Of a stretch of DNA of 64,000 nt, positions 46,692-56,194 are shown piece by piece. Under the pieces are notes generated by a model. That model had not been told where the DNA came from and did no database searches. It saw nothing but the letters and a program-made list of their open reading frames with translations. A program made the translations under genes and the position numbers. The stretch is from Frondihabitans sucicola. GTDB taxonomy: Bacteria > Actinomycetota > Actinomycetes > Actinomycetales > Microbacteriaceae. Where the stretch lies: assembly GCF_030296615.1 (NCBI RefSeq), contig NZ_AP027732.1, positions 4,035,042 to 4,099,041 of the forward strand. The letters are read 5' to 3'. Each line of letters opens with the position of its first letter. Within the stretch, counting starts at the first letter, position 1.

Positions 46692-47546
46692 CTACTTGAC
46701 CGGGTTGGCGTTGACCCCGGTCAGGATCATGTGCCCCGCGTCGACCGGGATCGTCACCCCGGTGACGTTCGACGCGAGCGCCGAGTTGAGGTAGACGGCC
46801 GTGTCGGCGATGGCTTCCGGAGGCAGGAACGTCGTTCCCTTGAGGGCGCCGAAGTGGTAGCCGCCCTCGATCATGTCCGCCTCGGTGCCGCCGGGGTGGC
46901 CGGCGAACATGTCCCAGGCGCCCTGGTGGTCGGTCATCGGCGTCTTGATGGCGCCGGGGTTGATCGAGTTGCAGCGGATGCCGTACGGAGCCAGTTCGAG
47001 CGCGACGTTCTTCATCAGTCCGATGACGCCGTGCTTGGCCGCCACGTAGTGGGCGTAGTTGATGCCGGGCTCGAGGCCGTTGATCGAACTCGTCATGACG
47101 ATGGAGCCGCTCTGGCGCTCGATCATGTGGGGCGCGACCGCTTTCGCGGCCTTCCAGACGCCGGTGAGGTTGACGGCGATCATGTCGTCCCACGACTCCT
47201 CCGACAGTTCCCAGAACGGCGCCTGAGTCCAGATGCCGGCGTTGGCGATCAGGATGTCGATCTTGCCGAACTCCGCGACGCCTCGTTCGACGGCGCCGTC
47301 GAGGTCGGACTGCTTGCGTACATCGCCCTTGATGGCGATGATCCGCCGGTCGAGCGCCTCGACCTGACGCACGGTCTCATCGAGATCCTCCTGACGACCC
47401 ATCGTGTAGTCGACGCTCGCGATCTGGTCGGCGATGTCGAGGATGACGATGTCGGCACCCTCCTGTGCGCTCCGCACGGCGTGCGCTCGGCCCTGACCCC
47501 TGGATCCGCCCGTGATGAGGGCGACTTTGCCTTCTAGCATTCCCAT
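46692..47546 (-). CDS. Mycofactocin-coupled SDR, copy 6
   Basis: The 284-residue enzyme has TGGSRGQGRAHA, the mycofactocin-type insert QEDLDETVRQVEALDRRIIAIK, ANAGIWTQAPF and YVAAKHGVIG. The C-terminal region has an insert (DHQGAWDMFAGHPGGTEADM) not present in the other copies. It is convergent with mftF and has its own promoter with the third copy of the candidate MftR site at 47613-47627, so it is probably part of the mft regulon although on the other strand. Confidence 0.92.
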   Translation of the reverse strand: MGMLEGKVALITGGSRGQGRAHAVRSAQEGADIVILDIADQIASVDYTMGRQEDLDETVRQVEALDRRIIAIKGDVRKQSDLDGAVERGVAEFGKIDILIANAGIWTQAPFWELSEESWDDMIAVNLTGVWKAAKAVAPHMIERQSGSIVMTSSINGLEPGINYAHYVAAKHGVIGLMKNVALELAPYGIRCNSINPGAIKTPMTDHQGAWDMFAGHPGGTEADMIEGGYHFGALKGTTFLPPEAIADTAVYLNSALASNVTGVTIPVDAGHMILTGVNANPVK

Positions 47547-47612
47547 GATGACTCTCCGATTCTTCTGCCGGGAGTCGGCGCGATCGGCGACACCCGTGTC
47601 ATATCCGACGAT

Positions 47613-47627
47613 ATGGCATTGAGTGCC
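47613..47627 (-). promoter_or_regulatory. Candidate MftR operator 3 (sixth SDR)
   Basis: On the minus strand the site reads GGCACTCAATGCCAT and lies 66 bases before the start of the sixth SDR. It shares GGCACT and TGCCAT with the sites at 34822 and 42343, with variation only in the three central bases. Confidence 0.72.
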
Positions 47628-47640
47628 GAAAGGGAATGGC

Positions 47641-49152
47641 TCAGGATCGAGAGGCCTCCAGAAGGGCCCAGAGCTCAGCGCGGCCGGAGAATTCGTCGAG
47701 GTCGAGCTGGAGCAGAGAGCCGACTCGCGCGATCCTGGCCTTGAGGGTGTGGCGGTGGAGTCCGGCCTCCCGGGCCGCCGACTCCCAGTGCCCGTTGTGC
47801 GCGAGCCACAGTCGCGAACAGACCACGAGGTCGCCCGTTTCGTCGGCCAGGACGGCGAGACGCTTCTTCGCGAGGTTCTCGGCCGCCGGCGACCAGAGGT
47901 CGTCGAGGAGACCGCCCGCGGACTCCCCGAAGACGTTGAGCCCCGGACCGGGATTCTGCGAGAGCACGCGCGCCGCCTGAGCGAGGCCGGCCGAGGCCTC
48001 GACGGGTGCCAGGACCGCTGACAGCCCGACGGCGAGTTCGCCGATTCCCGGCACCTGCGCGACCACGCCGAGGAACCGCTCCGTCGACGCCGCGTCGATC
48101 ACGACGACGATCCGATCGCCACGGTCGTCGACGAACGCCAGCCGACCGCGAGTCACCGCGTCGATCAGGCGGCCACGGGCCGCGGCCGGAAGCTCGGCGG
48201 GAGGCGACAGGATCCCGACGCGGAGGGCCTCGGGGAGGTCGTCCTGGAACTCGGCCGAGACGGCGGCCGCGCCGCCCACTTGGCTGTCGAGGAGCAATCG
48301 CACGATCACGGAGCCGAGGCGCTGCTCGAGGTGGCGCTCGGAGTCTCCGTAGCGCAGGAGCACCTCCGCGATCGCGACCGCGCTCGTCACCACCGCCTGC
48401 ATGGCGACGTCGTTGTGTCCCGCTCCGGCGACGCCCATCGCGCCGCGGAGCGCACCTCGGGGCCCAAGGGTCTGCGCGGTCGCGAACCCGGACCAGCCGG
48501 GGAGCGCGACGTCGACGCTGGCGCGCGAACCGCGGCCGAGGATCTTGCGGCCCTCCTCCTCGAGAGGCGCGAGGGCGATCTCGGACGTGCGCTCCTCGAG
48601 GAGGACGTCGCCCGTGGACGACAGGATCACGATGGCACCCTGGACCTGTTCGGCCAGAGCCCGCGCCACGGCGACGAGCGTGCCGGTCGTGAGTGCCGCG
48701 ACCGAGACGGCGCGCTGCGCCCGCAGGGTCCAGGCGTCGCGTTCGCGCTCGAGGGCCGAGATGCGGTCGGCGACCCAGCGGATCAGTGCGATGAACGGGA
48801 CCTCGAGGGGAACCTCGACCAGGGTGACCTCGCGTTCCTCGCAGGCTTGGACCAGGGACGCCGGGGTCCCCTCGCGGATGACCTCGAGGCCGAAGCCGAC
48901 GGCCACGACGCCCGCCGCCACCAGCCGATCGACGTAGGCGCGGTAGTACTCGTCGTCGTCCTCCTGCGGGAACTGCGTGCCGGTGGTGAGCAGCATCGTG
49001 TCGCCACTGAGGAAGGGCGTGGGGTCGTTCAGATCGGAGCTGTGCACCCAGTCGATCGCCGTGTCCAGGCCTCGCCCCGTGAGTCGCGGGATCAAGCGGA
49101 GCACGGAGTCGCCGAGAAGGCCGCGGACCGTGGGGGACGTCATCGACTGCAC
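47641..49152 (-). CDS. PucR family transcriptional regulator
   Basis: The 503-residue protein has an N-terminal PucR domain (TVRGLLGDSVLRLIPRL; FLSGDTMLLTTG; VEVPLEVPF) and a C-terminal helix-turn-helix (ESAAREAGLHRHTLKARIARVGSLL) followed by a GGDEF-like relic region upstream. PucR proteins are activators of purine, GABA and polyamine catabolism genes. It is divergent from gabT with a 143-base gap that holds a direct repeat, so it most likely activates the gabT-gabD-aminobutyraldehyde dehydrogenase operon. Translation may start at GTG 49152 or ATG 49143. Confidence 0.88.
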   Translation of the reverse strand: MQSMTSPTVRGLLGDSVLRLIPRLTGRGLDTAIDWVHSSDLNDPTPFLSGDTMLLTTGTQFPQEDDDEYYRAYVDRLVAAGVVAVGFGLEVIREGTPASLVQACEEREVTLVEVPLEVPFIALIRWVADRISALERERDAWTLRAQRAVSVAALTTGTLVAVARALAEQVQGAIVILSSTGDVLLEERTSEIALAPLEEEGRKILGRGSRASVDVALPGWSGFATAQTLGPRGALRGAMGVAGAGHNDVAMQAVVTSAVAIAEVLLRYGDSERHLEQRLGSVIVRLLLDSQVGGAAAVSAEFQDDLPEALRVGILSPPAELPAAARGRLIDAVTRGRLAFVDDRGDRIVVVIDAASTERFLGVVAQVPGIGELAVGLSAVLAPVEASAGLAQAARVLSQNPGPGLNVFGESAGGLLDDLWSPAAENLAKKRLAVLADETGDLVVCSRLWLAHNGHWESAAREAGLHRHTLKARIARVGSLLQLDLDEFSGRAELWALLEASRS

Positions 49153-49162
49153 CGTCGAAGGT

Positions 49163-49206
49163 TATCCCCAATTGCCGCTTGGGCCGCGATCTATCCACAG
49201 ATTGCC
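49163..49206. promoter_or_regulatory. Direct repeat in the pucR-gabT promoter
   Basis: TATCCCCAATTGCC (49163-49176) and TATCCACAGATTGCC (49192-49206) are near-identical and about 29 bases apart, close to three helical turns. CCCAA/TTGGG and TGCC/GGCA inverted repeats overlap them. They are candidate PucR binding sites. Confidence 0.55.
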
Positions 49207-49295
49207 AAAACGGCATACCTCGCGTGTCGTGCACTCCCTACATTGGCGTCTATCCGTTCTGCACCACCCTGATCAGCACCCCTGAGGAGGCCACC

Positions 49296-50672
49296 GTGAC
49301 GATCGTCGATTCCAGCGACGCAGGGCCCTACGTTCCCGGCCAGACGACGGGCGGGCCCGGCCTGCCCCAGCGCCGACGCCTCGTCACCGAGATCCCCGGC
49401 CCCCGTTCCCGGGAGCTCCTCGCGCGCAAGTCGAGTGCCGTCGCCCGCGGTGTCGGAATCAGCCTGCCGGTCTTCACCGACGCGGCCGGCGGCGGCGTCC
49501 TCGTCGACGTCGACGGCAACAGCTTCATCGACTTCGGCACCGGCATCGCGGTCACCGGTGTCGGCAACGCCGCTCCCGGCGTCGTCACGGCGGTGCAGCA
49601 GCAGGTCGAGCGGTACACCCACACGTGCTTCATGATCACGGGCTACGACTCCTACGTCGACGTCGCCGAAGCCCTGAATCGTCTCACGCCCGGCGACCAC
49701 GACAAGCGCACGGCTCTGTTCAACACGGGTGCGGAGGCCGTCGAGAACGCCGTCAAGATCGCCCGCTCCTACACCGGGCGGCCCGCCGTGATCGCGTTCG
49801 ACCACGCATATCACGGCCGAACCAACCTCACGATGGCGCTCACGGCCAAGGCGATGCCCTACAAGTCGGGTTTCGGTCCGTTCGCGCCCGAGATCTACCG
49901 AGCACCGCTCTCCTACCCGTACCGCGACGGCCTGAGCGGCGACGAGGCCGCCCGCGAGGCCATCGCGATGATCGAGAAGCAGGTCGGTGCCGCTTCCGTG
50001 GCCGCCGTCATCATCGAGCCGATCCAGGGCGAGGGCGGCTTCATCGTGCCCGCACCCGGGTTCCTCAGCGCGCTCTCCGCGTGGGCGACCGAGAACGGGG
50101 TCGTCTTCATCGCCGACGAGGTCCAGACCGGCTTCGCCCGGACGGGCGCGATGTTCGCCAGCGAGCACGAGGGCATCGTCCCCGACCTCATCGCGACGGC
50201 CAAAGGCATCGCCGGCGGCCTTCCCCTGTCGGCGGTCACAGGGCGGGCAGAGATCATGGACGCCCCGCACGTGGGCGGCCTCGGCGGCACCTACGGCGGA
50301 AACCCGGTCGCCTGCGCTGCCGCGCTGGCGGCGATCGAGGCCTACGAGCACGACGGTCTCATCGAGCGCGCCGGCGAGATCGAGACACTCATGAAGGCGC
50401 GGCTCACCGACCTCCAGTCGCGCGACCCTCGCATCGGTGATGTCCGCGGTCGCGGCGCCATGATCGCCATCGAGCTCGTCGATCCGCTCACCGGCGAGCC
50501 CGACGCAGCCCTCACGGCGGCGGTCGCCAAGCACAGTCACGATAACGGCGTGGTGCTGCTGACCTGCGGTACGTTCGGCAACGTCATCCGATTCCTTCCG
50601 CCCCTGTCCATCAACGACGCCTTACTCCACGACGGCCTCGACGTCGTGGCGCACGCCCTGGAGGCAGCATGA
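49296..50672 (+). CDS. gabT: 4-aminobutyrate aminotransferase
   Basis: The 458-residue PLP enzyme converts GABA and 2-oxoglutarate to succinate semialdehyde and glutamate. Class III aminotransferase features are NTGAEAVENAVKIAR, FDHAYHGRTNL, IEPIQGEGG, FIADEVQTGFARTG and the PLP lysine in TAKGIAGGLPLSA. GTG 49296 is chosen because TGAGGAGG lies 5 bases upstream and earlier in-frame ATGs lie in the promoter. The next gene, gabD, starts inside its last codon (ATGA). Confidence 0.95.
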   Translation: MTIVDSSDAGPYVPGQTTGGPGLPQRRRLVTEIPGPRSRELLARKSSAVARGVGISLPVFTDAAGGGVLVDVDGNSFIDFGTGIAVTGVGNAAPGVVTAVQQQVERYTHTCFMITGYDSYVDVAEALNRLTPGDHDKRTALFNTGAEAVENAVKIARSYTGRPAVIAFDHAYHGRTNLTMALTAKAMPYKSGFGPFAPEIYRAPLSYPYRDGLSGDEAAREAIAMIEKQVGAASVAAVIIEPIQGEGGFIVPAPGFLSALSAWATENGVVFIADEVQTGFARTGAMFASEHEGIVPDLIATAKGIAGGLPLSAVTGRAEIMDAPHVGGLGGTYGGNPVACAAALAAIEAYEHDGLIERAGEIETLMKARLTDLQSRDPRIGDVRGRGAMIAIELVDPLTGEPDAALTAAVAKHSHDNGVVLLTCGTFGNVIRFLPPLSINDALLHDGLDVVAHALEAA

Positions 50673-52141
50673 CCATCACCGCTTCTCGAGAGCAGCAGAT
50701 CCTCACCTCGGTGCCGACCGACCTCCTCATCAACGGTGTCTGGCGTCCGGCTCAGAGCGGCAGCACCTTCGCCGTCATCGACCCCGCCACCGGCGACGAA
50801 CTGGCCCAGGTCGCCGACGGCACCCCGGCCGACGGCATCGCCGCGCTCGACGCCGCCGACGCGGCCGCGGCCGACTGGGCCGCCACCGCGCCGCGCAAGC
50901 GGGGCGAGATCCTCCGTCGCGCCTTCGACCTCGCCATCGAGCACCAGGAGGACCTCGCCGTCCTCATGACGATCGAGATGGGCAAGTCCCTTCCCGAAGC
51001 TCGAGGCGAGGTCACCTACGGGGCCGAGTTCCTGCGCTGGTTCTCCGAAGAGGCGGTCCGCATCTCGGGCCGCTACGGCCGGAACCCCGAGGGCACGGGC
51101 ACGGCCATCGTGTCGCACCGGCCCGTGGGGCCGTGCCTTCTCATCACGCCGTGGAACTTCCCGCTCGCCATGGCGACGCGCAAGATCGCACCAGCCTTGG
51201 CGGCCGGGTGCACCGTCGTCCTCAAGCCGGCCGAGCTCACCCCGCTCACGAGCCTCTTCCTCGGCTCGTTGCTGCTCGAGGCGGGCGTTCCCGACGGGGT
51301 CGTCAACATCGTCACGACCACCGATTCGTCGGGAGTCGGCTCGGCACTGATGGCCGACCCGAGGCTGCGCAAGGTGAGTTTCACCGGGTCGACGCCGGTG
51401 GGCAAGGTCCTGCTCAAGCAGGCGGCCGACAACGTGCTGCGCACGTCGATGGAGCTCGGCGGCAACGCCCCCTTCCTGGTCTTCGACGACGCCGACATCG
51501 AGGCTGCCGTCGCCGGCGCCATGCTCGCCAAATTCCGCAACATCGGTGAAGCCTGCACCGCGGCGAACCGCTTCTTCGTCCACGCGTCCGTCGCCAACGA
51601 GTTCGCCTCACGGCTCACCGCCAAGGTCCGCGAACTGGGCGTCGGGCGCGGCACCGACGACGGCGTGTCGATCGGCCCCCTCATCAATGCCGCCGCCGTG
51701 GAGAAGAACGCCGAGCTCGTCGACGACGCCACTTCCCGCGGGGCGACGATCGTCACCGGCGGAAGCGCGATCGACGGCCCCGGCACCTTCTTCGCGCCGA
51801 CCGTGCTGACCGGCATCCAGCCCGGCACCCGCCTCCTGCGCGAAGAGATCTTCGGCCCCGTCGCAGCGATCACGACGTTCGAGACCGAAGACGAGGGAGT
51901 GCGGCTGGCCAACGACACCGAGTTCGGTCTCGTGTCCTACGCGTTCACTCGCGACCTGGCGCGCGGGCACCGACTCGTCGACAGCCTCCGCTCCGGCATG
52001 CTCGGTCTCAACACGGGCGTCGTCTCCAACGCCGCCGCCCCCTTCGGCGGCGTGAAGTCGTCCGGCCTCGGTCGAGAGGGCGGCCTCGAAGGCATCCACG
52101 AATACCTCGACACCACCTACACGCTGATTCCCGCGAGCTGA
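50669..52141 (+). CDS. gabD: Succinate-semialdehyde dehydrogenase
   Basis: The 490-residue aldehyde dehydrogenase oxidises succinate semialdehyde to succinate. The catalytic residues are Glu in MELGGNAPF and Cys in NIGEACTAANR; the cofactor loop is TPWNFPLAMATRKIAPALAAG and the NAD(P) motif is VSFTGSTPVGK. It overlaps gabT by four bases and precedes the aminobutyraldehyde dehydrogenase by 12, so the three genes form one operon that leads to the citric acid cycle. Confidence 0.93.
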   Translation: MTITASREQQILTSVPTDLLINGVWRPAQSGSTFAVIDPATGDELAQVADGTPADGIAALDAADAAAADWAATAPRKRGEILRRAFDLAIEHQEDLAVLMTIEMGKSLPEARGEVTYGAEFLRWFSEEAVRISGRYGRNPEGTGTAIVSHRPVGPCLLITPWNFPLAMATRKIAPALAAGCTVVLKPAELTPLTSLFLGSLLLEAGVPDGVVNIVTTTDSSGVGSALMADPRLRKVSFTGSTPVGKVLLKQAADNVLRTSMELGGNAPFLVFDDADIEAAVAGAMLAKFRNIGEACTAANRFFVHASVANEFASRLTAKVRELGVGRGTDDGVSIGPLINAAAVEKNAELVDDATSRGATIVTGGSAIDGPGTFFAPTVLTGIQPGTRLLREEIFGPVAAITTFETEDEGVRLANDTEFGLVSYAFTRDLARGHRLVDSLRSGMLGLNTGVVSNAAAPFGGVKSSGLGREGGLEGIHEYLDTTYTLIPAS

Positions 52142-52153
52142 GAGAGCACGACC

Positions 52154-53575
52154 ATGCCCCACGAGATCCTGCAGAACTTCATCGGCGGCCAGTTCGTCGC
52201 GGCCCACGGCGAGGCGACGCTCGACGTCGTCGACCCGCGCACCGAAGCGGTCGTCGCAACCTCGCCCGTGTCCGACGGCTCCGACGTCGACGCGGCCATG
52301 GCCGCAGCCGAGGCGGCGTTCCCGGCCTGGAAGCGCACGACGCCGAGCGGTCGCCAGAAGGCGCTCCTCGCGCTGGCCGACGCCCTCGAAGCAGGGTCCG
52401 ACCGCCTGGTCGAAGCCCAGCACCGCAACACCGGGCAGCCGAAGGCCCTGATCGCGTCCGAAGAGGTCGCCGTCGGCGCCGATCAGCTGCGCTTCTTCGC
52501 CGGGGCCGCCCGGCAGGCGACAGGCCTCGCCTCCGGCGAGTTCCTCGAAGGTCTGACCTCGTCGGTTCGGCGCGAGCCCATCGGCGTCGTGGCGCAGGTG
52601 ACGCCCTGGAACTACCCGCTGATGATGGCCCTCTGGAAAATCGGGCCGGCCCTCGCCGCCGGCAACACGATCGTGCTCAAGCCGAGCGACACCACTCCCG
52701 AGTCCACCCTGGTCCTGGCCGAGCTGACCCGCGGCGTCCTACCGGACGGAGTCTTCAACGTCGTCCTCGGCGACGCGTCGACAGGTGCCCTGCTGACGGA
52801 GCACCCGACTCCGGGCCTCGTGGCGATCACGGGCAGCGTTCGCGCGGGGCGAGCCGTGGCGACCTCCGGTGCCGAAGGGCTCAAGCGCGTCCACCTCGAG
52901 CTGGGCGGCAAGGCTCCCGTCGTCGTGTTCCCGGACGTCGACCTGACCGCGACCGCCGAGGCCGTCACGCAGGCCGCGTTCTTCAACGCCGGGCAAGACT
53001 GCACCGCCGCCACGCGCGTCATCGTGCACCGCGACGTCCACGACGCCTTCGTCGACGCGCTGGTCACGGCCGCCGAGAACACGATCACCGGCGATGTCGA
53101 AGATGCCTTCTACGGCCCTCTCAACAACGCCAGGCACTTCGCTCAGGTCGTCGCCGCCGTCGACGGTCTGCCCGAGCACGCCACGGTGCGCACCGGCGGA
53201 TTCCGCGTCGGCGACACCGGCTTCTTCTACGCGCCGACGATCGTCGCCGACGTGCGTCAAGACGACCCGATCGTCCAAGACGAGACCTTCGGCCCGGTGC
53301 TCACGGTGCAGGCCTTCGACACCGACGACGAAGCGCTCGAGCTCGCGAACGGCGTCCGGTACGCCCTCGCCTCCAGCGTGTGGACCACCGACCACACGAC
53401 GGCCGAGCGCTTCGCTCGCGATCTCGACTTCGGATGCGTCTGGATAAACACCCACATCCCGCTCGCGGCCGAGATGCCCCACGGCGGGTTCAAACAGTCC
53501 GGCTACGGGAAAGACCTGTCCGCCTATTCCGTCGACGACTACACCCGGATCAAGCACGTCATGAGCGCGCACTGA
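52154..53575 (+). CDS. Gamma-aminobutyraldehyde dehydrogenase
   Basis: The 473-residue aldehyde dehydrogenase has Glu in HLELGGKAPVV and Cys in FNAGQDCTAATRV, with the betaine/aminobutyraldehyde-type start QNFIGGQFV and the C-terminal HGGFKQSGYGKDLS. It should oxidise 4-aminobutanal, made by putrescine oxidase, to GABA (PatD/Prr-type reaction). The position between gabD and a putrescine oxidase gene supports this substrate over betaine aldehyde. Confidence 0.9.
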   Translation: MPHEILQNFIGGQFVAAHGEATLDVVDPRTEAVVATSPVSDGSDVDAAMAAAEAAFPAWKRTTPSGRQKALLALADALEAGSDRLVEAQHRNTGQPKALIASEEVAVGADQLRFFAGAARQATGLASGEFLEGLTSSVRREPIGVVAQVTPWNYPLMMALWKIGPALAAGNTIVLKPSDTTPESTLVLAELTRGVLPDGVFNVVLGDASTGALLTEHPTPGLVAITGSVRAGRAVATSGAEGLKRVHLELGGKAPVVVFPDVDLTATAEAVTQAAFFNAGQDCTAATRVIVHRDVHDAFVDALVTAAENTITGDVEDAFYGPLNNARHFAQVVAAVDGLPEHATVRTGGFRVGDTGFFYAPTIVADVRQDDPIVQDETFGPVLTVQAFDTDDEALELANGVRYALASSVWTTDHTTAERFARDLDFGCVWINTHIPLAAEMPHGGFKQSGYGKDLSAYSVDDYTRIKHVMSAH

Positions 53576-53686
53576 CGACGCTTCGCTCCGCCCGCCCGCG
53601 CTCCCGCCACGTCAAGCGCGGTCTGTCCGACCAGCAACCAGCCCGCCCGTCATCATCCCCGAGCTCAACAAGTAAAGGTGTCCACA

Positions 53687-55062
53687 ATGTCCGAGACCAC
53701 GACACTCACCGCTGACGTCGTCATCATCGGAGCCGGAGCCACCGGCCTCACCGCGGCCAGCGATCTCGTGAAGGCCGGCCTGTCGGTCGTGGTTCTCGAG
53801 GCCCGCGACCGGGTCGGCGGCCGACTCTGGACCAATTCCATCGACGGCCAGATGTTCGAGATCGGCGGCCAGTGGGTCTCGCCCGACCAGACGGCCCTGT
53901 TGGCGACCCTCGACGAGCTCGGGCTGGCGACCTACGAGCGCTTCCGCACGGGTGACAGCGTCTACGTCGGCCGCGACGGTGCGGCCAAGCGATTCACCGG
54001 TGACATCTTCCCCGCGACACCGACCACGGAGAGCGAGATCGAGCGCCTCATCGGCGTGATGGACGAGCTCACCGCCCAGACCGATCCCGACGCCCCCTGG
54101 GAGCACCCGAGGGCCCGCGAACTCGACTCGGTCTCGTTCAAGGAGTGGCTGATCACGCAGTCCGACGACGAAGAGGCCCGCGACAACATCGCCCTCTTCA
54201 TCGCCGATGCCATGCTCACCAAGCCCGCTCACGCGTTCTCGACCCTGCAGGCCCTTCTCATGGCGGCGAGCGCCGGCAGTTTCTCGAACCTCGTCGACGC
54301 CGACTTCATCCTCGACCGCCGAGTGGTCGGCGGGCTCCAGAGCGTGCCACTCGCCCTCTCGGAGAGTCTCGGCGACCGGGTCACGCTCGAGCAGGCGGTC
54401 CGCACCCTCGAATGGAACGAGAGCGGCGTCGTCGCGATCACCGACACCCTGCGCGTCGAGGCCAAGCGCGCACTGGTCGCCGTCCCGCCGAACCTCTACG
54501 GGCGCATCTCCTACGATCCCCGCTGCCGCGCCGGCGCCACCAGCTTCACCAACACCTGTCGCTCGGCCTCGTGATCAAGGTCCACGCCACCTACGAGACA
54601 CCGTTCTGGCGCGAAGCCGGGCTCTCCGGCACGGCGTTCAGCCCGTACCAGCTGGTGCACGAGGCGTACGACAACAGCAACCACGGCGAGTCCCGCGGCA
54701 CCCTCGTCGGATTCGTGAGCGACGAGAAGGCCGACAGGGTGCTCGCGCTCGACGCCGACGAGCGCCGCGCGAAGATCCTGGCGTCCCTTGCCACCTACTA
54801 CGGGCCACAGGCGGAGAATCCCGCCGTCTACTACGAGAGCGACTGGGCGGCCGAGGAGTGGACCCAGGGCGCCTACGCGGCCAGCTACGACCTCGGCGGC
54901 CTCACCCGCTACGGGGCCGACCAGCACCTGCCCGTCGGCCCGATCCGCTTCGGTTCCAGCGACGTCGCCGGCCTGGGCTACCAGCACGTCGACGGCGCGA
55001 TCCGAATGGGGCACCGGCTCGGCAGCGAGATCTTCGCCGACGTGGTCGCCGCCGCTCACTGA
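53687..55062 (+). CDS. Putrescine oxidase-like flavin amine oxidase (one frameshift)
   Basis: Repaired length is about 458 residues. The FAD motif is VVIIGAGATGLTAASDLVKAG, with LEARDRVGGRLWT and EIGGQWVSPDQ; the C-terminal FAD loop is AGLGYQHVDGAIRMGHRLGSEI. It oxidises putrescine to 4-aminobutanal, ammonia and hydrogen peroxide, as the actinobacterial putrescine oxidases do. The frame breaks at the C4 run 54518-54521; an extra C restores YDPPLPRRRHQLHQHLSLG. ATG 53687 is preferred because AAAGG lies 8 bases upstream. Confidence 0.88.
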
Positions 55063-55077
55063 CGACTCGCGGGCCGT

Positions 55078-55139
55078 CGATCCGCCGACTCGACCTCGAT
55101 CCACGATCTCGCGTGGATCCACGTCGAATCAGCGGATCG
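55078..55139. terminator. 28-bp hairpin between puo-type gene and agmatine deiminase
   Basis: Arms 55078-55105 and 55112-55139 are complementary at 24 of 28 positions with a 6-base loop. It lies exactly between two convergent stops and is the fourth such hairpin in the window. Confidence 0.65.
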
Positions 55140-56194
55140 TCAGGCCCCGACGGCCGGCTGCTGCTGCGTGATGCAGTGAATACCGCCACCCCGCGCGAAG
55201 ATCGGTCGGGCATCCACCGTGACGACACGTCGGCCCGGGTACACCGACGCCAGGATGGCGGCCGCCCGCTCATCGGAGGCGGGCTGACCGAAACCGCAGG
55301 CGATCACACCGCCGTTGACGACGAGGTGGTTGACGTAGCTGTGATCGACGAACCCGCGCTCGTCGCGGAGCTCCGCGGGCGCCGGGAGCTCCACGATCTC
55401 GAACGCCCGCCCCGTGGCATCCTGCTGTCGCTCGAAGAAGGCGCGGAGCGAAGCGGTCACGGCGTGGTCGGGGTGCGCAGGGTCCTCCTGGGAGTGCAGC
55501 AGCAGCACACCGGGCGACGCGATCGTCGCCACCATGTCGACATGGCCCCGCGTGCCGAACTCGTCGTAGTCACGAGTGAGGCCGCGAGGCAGCCAGATGA
55601 CGTGCGTCGCCCCGATCGTGCGGGCCAGCTCGACCTCCACCCGAGCCCTGTCGGCGTGCGGATTCCGGCCCGGGTCGAGTTGCACGGTCTCGGTGACGAG
55701 CACCGTCCCGAGTCCGTCGACGTGGATGGCGCCGCCCTCGTTGACCAGCAGGGAGGGCAGGATGCTCGCTCCGGCGCGCGAGGCGACGAACGCCCCGATC
55801 TCCCGGTCGGCGCCCCAGGACGCCCAGCTCTGGGCGCCCCAGCCGTTGAAGATCCAGTCCACCGCACCGAGCCCCGGGCGTGAAGCGCCGGTGGCGCCCC
55901 TGGCGAGGGCAGGACGAACGTCGGGCCGGAGTCGCGGATCCAGAAGTCGTCGAGGGGAGCCTCGACCACCTCGATCGCGGCCGACAGGTGTCGTCGGGCG
56001 TCGTCGCGGGCCGAGGGGTCGACGACCATCGTGACGGGTTCGAACTCGGCGACGGCGTGGGCCACGGCCGCCCACGCGGCGCGGGCCTCCTCGGCGGAGG
56101 CGTGATCGTCGCCGAGGGTGTAGCCGTCGCGCGGGAAGGCCATCCACGTGCGCTCGTGCGGGGCCGTCTCGGCGGGCATGCGCCACGCGGTCAT
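55140..56194 (-). CDS. aguA: Agmatine deiminase (one frameshift)
   Basis: Repaired length is about 351 residues. The family signatures are TAPHERTWMAFP at the start, IRDSGPTFVL, DWIFNGWGAQ, NEGGAIHVDGLG and the catalytic cysteine in GGGIHCITQQQP. It converts agmatine to N-carbamoylputrescine and ammonia. The frame changes between 55935 and 55870; an extra base in the C4 run 55897-55900 gives a smooth join (SPGGATGASRPGLGAVDW). ATG 56194 overlaps the stop of the upstream amidase as ATGA, so the two enzymes are coupled in pathway order. Confidence 0.9.
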
